Part shown: piece by piece, positions 1 to 6,231 of the stretch
Numbering within the stretch: position 1 is the stretch's first letter
How the letters are laid out: the number at the start of each line of letters is the position of its first letter
Assembly (NCBI GenBank): GCA_023392115.1
Contig: JAEVZT010000067.1
Span: forward strand, 1 to 11,842
DNA: 11,842 nucleotides
Direction: 5' to 3'
Origin: Chloroflexota bacterium
Lineage (GTDB): Bacteria; Chloroflexota; Anaerolineae; Aggregatilineales; Phototrophicaceae
Position numbers and translations under genes: made by a program
Notes under the pieces: model-generated
Databases searched by the model: none
Told to the model about the DNA's origin: nothing
Seen by the model: the letters and a program-made list of their open reading frames with translations, nothing else

Positions 1-1215
1 GATCTCGGCAATCTCAGCCCGGATGTACCAACCCCCGCGGAGCCCGTCACCGTGACGTTCGCGTCATGGGTCGGCGGCAATACCGACTGGCAGGTGATGA
101 AAGAGGAATTTGAGGCGCTGTATCCCAACATCACCATCGAGTTTCAGGACATCCCCGCCGAAGAAATGCGAACCACCCTGCTCACCCGACTCGGCGCGAA
201 CAATCCCCCCGATGCTGCATACATCGACTTGAGCACAACCGGCGAACTGTCGGTGCGCGGCGCGCTGGCGAATCTCGACGACTACATCGCCAGAAGCAGT
301 GGTGTAAACCTTGATGACTACGTTCCGGCTTTCCTCGACGTGGCAACCTTCGAAGAGAGCATCTATGGCTTGCCGATTCGCGCCGAGACGACAGGGCTGT
401 TCTACCGAACTGACCTGTTCGAGGCTGCCGGCATCGAAAACCCGCCAACCACGTGGGATGAATTCCTCGCCGCTGCCGAGCAGCTCACCGATCCGGCGAA
501 CCAGCAGTACGGCGTCGCCATTTTCGCGCCGGAAGCCGCTTACTACTGGTATCCATGGCTGTGGCAGGCGGGAGGTGACATCCTCGCCAGCCCGACCGAC
601 ATCGTTTTCGACAGCGAAGCTGGACAGCGCGCCGCCGACTTTTACGTGAGTTTGGCGCAGTATGCGCCGCCGGATTTGCTTCAGTCCAACTCGTGGGATG
701 GTCGCGTGGCGTTTGCGCAAGGGAACGTCGCCATGTACATCGCGGGCGCGTGGTTTGCCGGCGTCCTGTCAAGTGAGTTCCCCGAAGCAGAGGGGCTGTG
801 GGCGACCGCACCGCTGCCGGTTGATGCGCGCTGCGCGACAACGATCGCCGGTGACGCGCTGGTGATCTTCGAGCAGAGCGCCAACAAGGATGCGGCATGG
901 AAGTGGGTCGAATACATTTCCGCGCCCGAAAACATGCGCTACCTCAACCTTGGCACGCCTGAAGCACCCACCACCCTCCTGCCACCGCTGCGCTCGCTCC
1001 TTGAAGACCCGGCGACATTTGAGGGCAATCCGGTTATGCAGGGATTCGCCTCGATGATGGAATGCGCGGTCTTCAGCGACATTCAGCAGCCGCGTATGGG
1101 CGAAATTGAACAGGTTCTCAACGAGCAGCTCGCACGCGCGATCTACGGCGAAATCGACGGCGCGACGGCGGTTGTCGAAGCAGCAGCCGAAGGCGAAGCG
1201 CTGGTTGCCGACTAA
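1..1215 (+). CDS. ABC sugar transporter, extracellular substrate-binding protein (5' partial)
   Basis: Family 1 extracellular solute-binding protein that captures a sugar or oligosaccharide outside the membrane and delivers it to the permeases encoded next. The frame is open to base 1 and reads DLGNLSPDVPTPAEPV before the first possible GTG at 52, so the true start, signal peptide and any lipobox lie upstream; the Pro/Thr/Ala-rich stretch looks like the linker after a lipoprotein anchor. Family marks: VTFASWVGG near the start (first beta strand), GLPIRAETTGLFYRTDLFEAAG followed by PPTTWDEFLAAAEQL in the hinge region, WLWQAGGDIL, the AFAQGNVAMYIAGAW motif, and a C-terminal KDAAWKWVEYIS helix. 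About 404 codons are present, close to the full mature length for the family. The many Trp and Tyr residues (for example YYWYPWLWQ) fit stacking on sugar rings. The substrate cannot be read from sequence; the downstream glycosidases suggest an oligosaccharide. The family is clear. Confidence 0.93.
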   Translation, partial: DLGNLSPDVPTPAEPVTVTFASWVGGNTDWQVMKEEFEALYPNITIEFQDIPAEEMRTTLLTRLGANNPPDAAYIDLSTTGELSVRGALANLDDYIARSSGVNLDDYVPAFLDVATFEESIYGLPIRAETTGLFYRTDLFEAAGIENPPTTWDEFLAAAEQLTDPANQQYGVAIFAPEAAYYWYPWLWQAGGDILASPTDIVFDSEAGQRAADFYVSLAQYAPPDLLQSNSWDGRVAFAQGNVAMYIAGAWFAGVLSSEFPEAEGLWATAPLPVDARCATTIAGDALVIFEQSANKDAAWKWVEYISAPENMRYLNLGTPEAPTTLLPPLRSLLEDPATFEGNPVMQGFASMMECAVFSDIQQPRMGEIEQVLNEQLARAIYGEIDGATAVVEAAAEGEALVAD

Positions 1216-1233
1216 CTGAACTTTTCGACCGAT

Positions 1234-1268
1234 AATGGGCGCTGACTGCCTGACCTTCAGCGCCCATT
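1234..1268 (+). promoter_or_regulatory. Intercistronic stem-loop between binding protein and permease genes
   Basis: A perfect 12-bp inverted repeat: AATGGGCGCTGA (1234-1245) and TCAGCGCCCATT (1257-1268), separated by an 11-base loop. It starts 18 bases after the binding-protein stop codon and ends 21 bases before the permease start. There is no T-run after it (next bases CGCCCTTTGAGG), so it is a poor factor-independent terminator. Known parallels, such as the REP sequences between malE and malF, protect the upstream mRNA end and leave more binding protein than permease; that role is inferred here. It is the only strong structure seen in a gap of this window. Confidence 0.75.
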
Positions 1269-1276
1269 CGCCCTTT

Positions 1277-1281
1277 GAGGT
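1277..1281 (+). promoter_or_regulatory. Ribosome binding site fixing the first permease start
   Basis: GAGGT lies 8 bases before the ATG at 1290. A longer reading from TTG at 1275 would overlap this site, so ATG 1290 is the better start. Confidence 0.7.
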
Positions 1282-1289
1282 ACGCAAAG

Positions 1290-2231
1290 ATGGCAGTAGC
1301 AGCGAACAGCGCGTCGGCATTCAAGCCGCCCCAGTCAGGGATACGGCGCACCCTGTACTTGATGCGAAGAGAGTGGACAGCCTATCTGTTCATCTCGCCG
1401 GTGATCATTCTCTTTTGCATTTTCACCGCATTTGCCCTCGTGTTCTCATTCTTTCTCAGCTTCCACGAGTGGAATATCGTCGACACTGAGCAGACGTTTG
1501 TCGGGCTGGAGAATTATCTCCGACTGCTGACCGACAGGCGTTTTCATCAGGCGGTGCTCAATACGGTCTATTACGTGGCGTTCTCCGTCCCTTTGACCAT
1601 GATCGCGGGGCTTTCGATCGCGCTGCTGCTGAACCAAAAGATACGGCTGCGCGGGCTTTTCCGCACCTTCTACTATCTACCGACGATCACGCCGCTGGTA
1701 GTGTCCGCAATCATATGGAAATGGGTCTATCAAGGCGACTTTGGCTTGCTGAATTATTACCTGCGCCAGCTCGGGCTTATTGACAGACCGCTGCTGTGGC
1801 TGGCAGATCCCAGCCTCGCCATGCCCGCCGTCATCATCATGAGCATTTGGGGCGGCGCCGGTTACCACATGGTGATCTATCTGGCAGGGCTGCAGGCGAT
1901 CCCCGAAGAATACTATGACGCCGCCAAGGTGGACGGCGCGAGCAGTTTACAGCGCCTAATCCACGTTACGATTCCCTTGCTGAAACCAACAACGTTTTTC
2001 CTGTTTATCACGTCAGTGATCGGCTCTTTCCAGATCTTCGCCCAGATCTACATCATGACGAGCGGCGGTCCTCTTGGACGTACGTCGACCATCGGCTACT
2101 ACCTGTACGAGAAGGCGTTTCGTCACTTCGACATGGGCTATGCCTCCGCGATTGGCTACGCGCTTTTCGCCATGATTTTCGTGTTCACCGTGATTCAGCT
2201 GCGCGTGATGCGGAGAGACGTATCGTACTAG
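1290..2231 (+). CDS. ABC sugar transporter permease, MalF/UgpA type
   Basis: Inner-membrane subunit of a sugar importer (binding-protein-dependent permease family, 313 residues, six predicted membrane segments). After a short cytoplasmic tail and the basic LMRREW, the first segment runs through AYLFISPVIILFCIFTAFALVFSFFLSF (about residues 30-57). The EAA loop that docks to the ATPase is plain at about residues 206-233: EEYYDAAKVDGASS, then IPLLKP. Other family marks are LNTVYYVAF, LFRTFYYLPTITP and the C-terminal stretch ASAIGYALFAMIFVFTVIQLRVMRR. The ATG at 1290 is chosen because GAGG sits 8 bases upstream. It is co-transcribed with the binding protein (74-base gap holding the stem-loop) and the second permease (40-base gap). 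It should pair with that second permease in a heterodimer. Substrate is unknown. Confidence 0.95.
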   Translation: MAVAANSASAFKPPQSGIRRTLYLMRREWTAYLFISPVIILFCIFTAFALVFSFFLSFHEWNIVDTEQTFVGLENYLRLLTDRRFHQAVLNTVYYVAFSVPLTMIAGLSIALLLNQKIRLRGLFRTFYYLPTITPLVVSAIIWKWVYQGDFGLLNYYLRQLGLIDRPLLWLADPSLAMPAVIIMSIWGGAGYHMVIYLAGLQAIPEEYYDAAKVDGASSLQRLIHVTIPLLKPTTFFLFITSVIGSFQIFAQIYIMTSGGPLGRTSTIGYYLYEKAFRHFDMGYASAIGYALFAMIFVFTVIQLRVMRRDVSY

Positions 2232-2260
2232 CGCCGCGTGCCCGTGAGTACCCGTGTGAA

Positions 2261-2265
2261 AGAGG
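2261..2265 (+). promoter_or_regulatory. Ribosome binding site fixing the second permease start
   Basis: AGAGG is 6 bases before ATG 2272. The alternative TTG at 2266 directly abuts this site and is unlikely to be used. Confidence 0.7.
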
Positions 2266-2271
2266 TTGCGC

Positions 2272-3198
2272 ATGGACCTGACCAAACAGGCTCCGTTGAT
2301 CCGAATTGAAGACCGGCGTGCTGCACAAAACCGCAAGCTGGCTGAAAACCTCGGCAAGACTGCGGTCTACGTGCTCGCCACAGTCGGGGCGATCGTCTTC
2401 ATCGCGCCATGGGCGTGGATGTTCTCTGCATCGCTGCAGCCGCTGTCCGACATCTTCGACTTTCCGCCGAACTGGATACCTGAGCAGTTCACGCTTGAGA
2501 ACTACGAGAACTTCCTGCGGACGCAGAACCTCGGGCGCATGTTCTTCAACAGTGCCTTTATCGCCCTCGCCGTAACCTTCCTACAGCTGTTCTTCAATTC
2601 GCTCGCGGCATATACGTTCGCCAAGCGCAACTTCCCCGGTCGCGACAAAATCTTTACGGTCTTGTTGAGCACGCTGATGATACCCGGACAGGTCACCCTC
2701 ATTCCGGCGTATCTCATCCTGCTGCATATTCCGCTGGCGGGCGGGAACGACATCTTTGGCAACGGCGGGCACGGCTGGTTGGACTCGTACACGGGGCTGA
2801 TCATCCCCGGCGCCGCCAGCATCTACGGCGTTTTCCTGCTGCGACAATACATGAAGACGATCCCTGACGAACTGCTCGATGCGGCGAAAATCGACGGGGC
2901 GTCCGAATTTCGCATCTACTGGCAGATCATCGTGCCCCTGAGCGGTCCGGCGCTCGCGGCGATGGGGATTTTCACATTCACTTACGTCTGGAACGACTTC
3001 TTCTGGCCCCTGATCACGATCAGCAGCCCCGACCTGCGAACACTTCCGGTCGGGCTCGCCCTGTTTGTCGTCAAAAACCGGACTGTCTGGGACTTAGTAT
3101 TCGCCGGCTCGGGCGTCGCGACGCTGCCAATCCTGCTCATTTTCCTGCTGTTCCAGCGGTACTTCATTCGCGGTATCGCCCAGACAGGGATGAAATAG
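2272..3198 (+). CDS. ABC sugar transporter permease, MalG/UgpE type
   Basis: Second inner-membrane permease of the sugar importer (308 residues). A cytoplasmic N-terminal tail of about 30 residues precedes the first membrane segment (AVYVLATVGAIVFIAPWAWMFSASL), followed by the typical periplasmic text of MalG-like proteins: FPPNWIPEQFTLENYENFL. FFNSAFIALAVTFLQLFFNSLAAYTFAK and DKIFTVLLSTLMIPGQVTLIPAYLIL are hallmark segments. The EAA loop is at about residues 198-225 (IPDELLDAAKIDGASEF, then IVPLSGPALA). WNDFFWPL and a final FQRYFIRGIAQTGMK complete the family pattern. The protein is full length. Its stop is 4 bases before the start of the GH13 gene, so the exported hydrolase is made with the transporter. 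The ATP-binding subunit is not encoded in this window. Confidence 0.95.
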   Translation: MDLTKQAPLIRIEDRRAAQNRKLAENLGKTAVYVLATVGAIVFIAPWAWMFSASLQPLSDIFDFPPNWIPEQFTLENYENFLRTQNLGRMFFNSAFIALAVTFLQLFFNSLAAYTFAKRNFPGRDKIFTVLLSTLMIPGQVTLIPAYLILLHIPLAGGNDIFGNGGHGWLDSYTGLIIPGAASIYGVFLLRQYMKTIPDELLDAAKIDGASEFRIYWQIIVPLSGPALAAMGIFTFTYVWNDFFWPLITISSPDLRTLPVGLALFVVKNRTVWDLVFAGSGVATLPILLIFLLFQRYFIRGIAQTGMK

Positions 3199-3202
3199 AT
3201 CA

Positions 3203-5212
3203 ATGAACGAACGCGGACTCTCTCGCAGGCAATTTCTATGGTCAGGCGTGATCGTCGTCGCGGGGACTGCAAGCGCGCGGCTGTCGTGGCGTCAGGACGA
3301 TCCCTTCAACATCCAGCTTAACGGCGTCGATGGCGAAATCTGGGCATGGCAGCATGCCGTTTCCGGTGAAGTCGGCGCGGAGGACTGTGACGCCATCGAG
3401 CTGCACGTCAACGGCAGCATGTTCCCGGCAATGCTCTCCGGAACGACATTCACCGCCACCATTCCGCTGCAAGCGGGCGAAAACGTCATCACGGCGCTTT
3501 GCCGTCACACCAACGGACAGGAAACGATGTCAGAAAGCGTCACTCTTACGGGAATGCTGCGCGATGTACCCCGATCGAATATCCACATCGAGCTTCAAGA
3601 CAATCGCATCATCGTCGACGGAACCCAGAGCGAAGCGTCCGCCAGCAGCGCGTCGCCGGTTGCGACGTACTTGTGGACGACACGAGCGGATAACCCCGCG
3701 CCTCTCACAATTGAGGAACCCGTCGCGCTTGCCGGTCAAGCACTCGAACAGGTCGAGGCGGATCGGCTCGTTCTGTCTGCTCCCGCCGTCGACGGCGAGT
3801 ACTACATCACGCTTCAAGTCACGGACGCCAACGGCAGCACCGACAAGAGTACGACCTATTTCAGAGTTGCCGGCGGTGAACCTGAACTCGACGATTGGGA
3901 TACGGAAAACACGGACTGGGTTGAAAGCACCGTCGTCTACGGGACGATCCCGCGCAATTTCGGCAGCCCGGGTTTCCAAGCCGTGATCGATCGCCTCGAC
4001 TACCTCGCCGACCTCGGCATCAACGCGCTCTGGTTAGCGCCGGTAAACGACTCGCCAGCGGGCGATTACGGGTACGCGGTTGTAAACTACTTCGAGGTCG
4101 ATGGGCGCTACGGGACGAATGACGATTTTCGGCGGATGGTCGACGAAGCGCACGCGCGCGGGATTCGCGTGCTCATGGACTTTGTTCCTAACCACTCGTC
4201 CAGCCAGCACCCGTACTTCGAGCACGCCTTGAGTCATGGCACGGAGTCGCCTTACTGGGACTTCTATGACCGTGACGAAAGCGGCAGCTACACCTACTAC
4301 TTCGACTGGCGGCATTTGCCCAACCTCAATTACGAGAATCCCGGCGTGCGCCGCTGGATGCTCGAAGCGTTTGAGTACTGGGTACGCGAGTACGATGTTG
4401 ATGGCTTCCGCGTCGATGTGGCGTGGGGCATCCGCGAGCGCCGCCCTGACTTCTGGATCCAGTGGCGTCGCGCTCTGAAACGGATCAAGCCCGACCTGCT
4501 GCTACTCGCCGAAGCCAGCGCGCGCGACGAATATTACTTTACCAACGGCTTCGACGCCGCTTACGACTGGACGGGACAGCTTGGCAAATGGGCGTGGGAA
4601 CTCGTCTGGGAAGGTCCCCAGCTGCTCACCTTCAACCTCAACGCCGCGTTGACGAATTTGCGCAACGGTTTCCACCCCGACGCGCTGATTTTCCGCTTCC
4701 TCAACAACAACGACACCGGCGCGCGCTTCGTGACGCGGCATGGCGTTGACATGACACGGGTCGCGACCGCCCTACTGCTGACCCTGCCGGGAATCCCGTG
4801 CGTCTTCACCGGCGACGAAGTCGGCGAGGCGTTCACGCCGTATGGCGACAGCGGCTCGCTTTCATGGCGCGAGCAGTATCCGGGTCTGATTGACTATCAC
4901 CGGACGCTGATCACGCTGCGCCGGACGACGCCTAGTCTATACTCGCGCGAGTTCACCATTTTGCAGGTCGAACCGCACGTTCAGGTCTATGGCTACCTGC
5001 GCTACACCGCCGACGGAAGCGATCCGCTGCTGGTGCTGCTGAATTTCTCAAACGAGGCGCACGAGGTCGAGGTCACGCTGCCTGACGAGTTCAGCGCCCT
5101 CGGCGATAAGGAGTCATTTGAAGACCTGATCACCGGCGAACAAATCGCGCCGGTCGATGGGTCACCGCTGAAGATTCCGCTGCCGGCGATGCGCGCCGTG
5201 ATACTGCGTTGA
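3203..5212 (+). CDS. Tat-exported GH13 (alpha-amylase family) glycoside hydrolase
   Basis: Retaining alpha-glucan-type hydrolase or transglycosidase of family GH13 (669 residues). The N-terminus carries a twin-arginine signal, SRRQFLW at residues 7-13, a short hydrophobic stretch and an AxA site (A23-S24-A25), so it is exported folded. Residues about 36-115 and 119-223 look like two Ig/PKD-like beta-sandwiches. The (beta/alpha)8 barrel runs from about 242: region I DFVPNH (326-331), region V-like LPNLN (372-376), region II GFRVDVAWG with Arg403 and nucleophile Asp405, region III LLLLAEAS with acid/base Glu437, region IV FLNNND with Asp504. FTGDEVG and a beta-rich domain C end the protein. Two usual residues differ: Asn503 where region IV normally has His, and VVNY where VxDY is common. 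All catalytic acids remain, so activity is expected, with altered binding in subsite -1. Substrate (starch-like, trehalose-like or other alpha-glucoside) cannot be set from sequence. The start lies 4 bases after the permease stop; the Shine-Dalgarno site is weak (AGGGA, 12 bases upstream), suggesting translational coupling. Confidence 0.92.
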   Translation: MNERGLSRRQFLWSGVIVVAGTASARLSWRQDDPFNIQLNGVDGEIWAWQHAVSGEVGAEDCDAIELHVNGSMFPAMLSGTTFTATIPLQAGENVITALCRHTNGQETMSESVTLTGMLRDVPRSNIHIELQDNRIIVDGTQSEASASSASPVATYLWTTRADNPAPLTIEEPVALAGQALEQVEADRLVLSAPAVDGEYYITLQVTDANGSTDKSTTYFRVAGGEPELDDWDTENTDWVESTVVYGTIPRNFGSPGFQAVIDRLDYLADLGINALWLAPVNDSPAGDYGYAVVNYFEVDGRYGTNDDFRRMVDEAHARGIRVLMDFVPNHSSSQHPYFEHALSHGTESPYWDFYDRDESGSYTYYFDWRHLPNLNYENPGVRRWMLEAFEYWVREYDVDGFRVDVAWGIRERRPDFWIQWRRALKRIKPDLLLLAEASARDEYYFTNGFDAAYDWTGQLGKWAWELVWEGPQLLTFNLNAALTNLRNGFHPDALIFRFLNNNDTGARFVTRHGVDMTRVATALLLTLPGIPCVFTGDEVGEAFTPYGDSGSLSWREQYPGLIDYHRTLITLRRTTPSLYSREFTILQVEPHVQVYGYLRYTADGSDPLLVLLNFSNEAHEVEVTLPDEFSALGDKESFEDLITGEQIAPVDGSPLKIPLPAMRAVILR

Positions 5213-5231
5213 GACATGCAAGGATGCTGTC

Positions 5232-6185
5232 ATGAGAATTTCGCTCCTCCGCGAACCACGTCACTTTGACATCATCGACGCGCCGCTGCCGTCGACTCAG
5301 CCGGACGAACTGCTGCTGCGGGTCGCCGCTTGTGGCGTGTGCAGCTCGGATATGGAGCCGTTTCTCGGCGGCGAGGGACAGCATTACCCGCGTTACCTCG
5401 GTCACGAGGTCAGCGGGATTGTCGAGGAAATCGGATCGGCAGTCGAAGGTTTTCAGCCCGGCGACCGCGTCGTCGCATGGGTAACCGGGCGCGGCTACGC
5501 CGAGTACGTCGCGGTTAACCAGCGCTACGTCCTGCCGGCGGGCGACATTCCGCTCGACGAAGCCCTCGCCGAGCCGCTGGCGTGTGCCGTCAATGCCGTC
5601 GAAATGGCGGACATCTCGCTTGGCGACGACGTCGTCATCATCGGCGCGGGGTTTATGGGGGCGCTGGTGCAGAAACTCGCCGCGCTTCAGGGACATCGCC
5701 ATCTGATCGTCGCCGACACGCGGCAGGATGCGTTGGATCGGGCGAAGCATATGGGGGCAACGCATGTCGTCAACGTGACGCAGGAACCGCTGGCTGAAGT
5801 CGTCAAGCAGCTGACCGACGGGCGCGGCGCGGATGTCAGCTTCGAGGTCACGGGCGCGCAAGCCCCGCTGACCATGCTCGGCGATGTCACGCGCATGAGC
5901 GGCAAGGTTGTAATCGTCGGCTACCATCAAGGCGCGCCGCGCCAGATTCCGCTCGGCTACTGGAACTGGATGGCGTTTCAGATTCACAACGCGCATTTCC
6001 GCGAAGAGGCGACGATCCTGCGCGGCATGCGAATCGGTATGCGTTTGCTGACGTCGGGTCGCCTGAGTTTGAGCGATGTGGTTACGCACCGCTTCCCGCT
6101 TGAGCGGATCAACGAAGCCTTCACCGCATCGCACGAGAAGCCGCCGGGATTTGTCAAGTCGGTGATTACGCTGCCGGAAGTGTGA
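5232..6185 (+). CDS. Zinc-dependent medium-chain alcohol/polyol dehydrogenase, short form
   Basis: NAD(P)-dependent medium-chain dehydrogenase (317 residues), probably oxidising a sugar, sugar alcohol or sugar acid hydroxyl in the cytoplasm. The GroES-like catalytic domain has the zinc ligands Cys37 (in ACGVCSSD), His58-Glu59 (LGHEVSG) and the AEPLAC segment around Glu114-Cys118. The Rossmann domain shows GAGFMG (138-143) and ends strand 2 with Asp162 (IVADTRQ), which points to NAD+ rather than NADP+. After GDRVV (77-81) the chain goes straight to GRGYAEYV: the four-cysteine structural-zinc loop of typical alcohol and sorbitol dehydrogenases is absent, which explains the length below the usual 340-350. 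A ribosome site AAGGA is 7 bases before the ATG. The gene sits 19 bases after the GH13 gene and 46 before the large glycosidase, so the substrate is probably a monosaccharide released from the imported glycan. A role in biosynthesis cannot be excluded. Confidence 0.88.
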   Translation: MRISLLREPRHFDIIDAPLPSTQPDELLLRVAACGVCSSDMEPFLGGEGQHYPRYLGHEVSGIVEEIGSAVEGFQPGDRVVAWVTGRGYAEYVAVNQRYVLPAGDIPLDEALAEPLACAVNAVEMADISLGDDVVIIGAGFMGALVQKLAALQGHRHLIVADTRQDALDRAKHMGATHVVNVTQEPLAEVVKQLTDGRGADVSFEVTGAQAPLTMLGDVTRMSGKVVIVGYHQGAPRQIPLGYWNWMAFQIHNAHFREEATILRGMRIGMRLLTSGRLSLSDVVTHRFPLERINEAFTASHEKPPGFVKSVITLPEV

Positions 6186-6199
6186 GCCGCATCGCGGCT
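6185..6199 (+). other. Small hairpin overlapping a stop codon
   Basis: AGCCGC (6185-6190), loop ATC, GCGGCT (6194-6199): a perfect 6-bp stem that includes the last base of the dehydrogenase stop codon, extendable by G-T pairs. No T-run follows. It may affect mRNA processing, but it is short enough to be chance in GC-rich DNA. Confidence 0.35.
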
Positions 6200-6231
6200 T
6201 GAACGACGTTTATTGCACTGGAGATTTCTGA

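Noticed and set aside
1234..1268. Factor-independent terminator at the stem-loop
   Set aside because: No run of T follows the stem, and the next gene belongs to the same transporter.
1275..1289. TTG start for the first permease
   Set aside because: It overlaps the GAGG ribosome site that is well placed for ATG 1290.
769..1320. A 183-codon open frame on the minus strand, over the binding-protein end and the gap
   Set aside because: It reads through the inverted repeat and has no domain marks; treated as a shadow of the binding-protein gene.
2241..2260. Short direct repeat CCCGTG in the gap between the two permease genes
   Set aside because: Two copies of six bases in GC-rich DNA are not significant.
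5130..6134. A 334-codon open frame on the minus strand, opposite the dehydrogenase gene
   Set aside because: The product has no family marks, and the + strand carries intact zinc and Rossmann motifs across the same bases.
6199..6227. Internal promoter before the GH106-like gene (TTGAAC as a -35 box)
   Set aside because: At 17 bases spacing the -10 position reads AGATTT, a poor match; chance occurrence is more likely.
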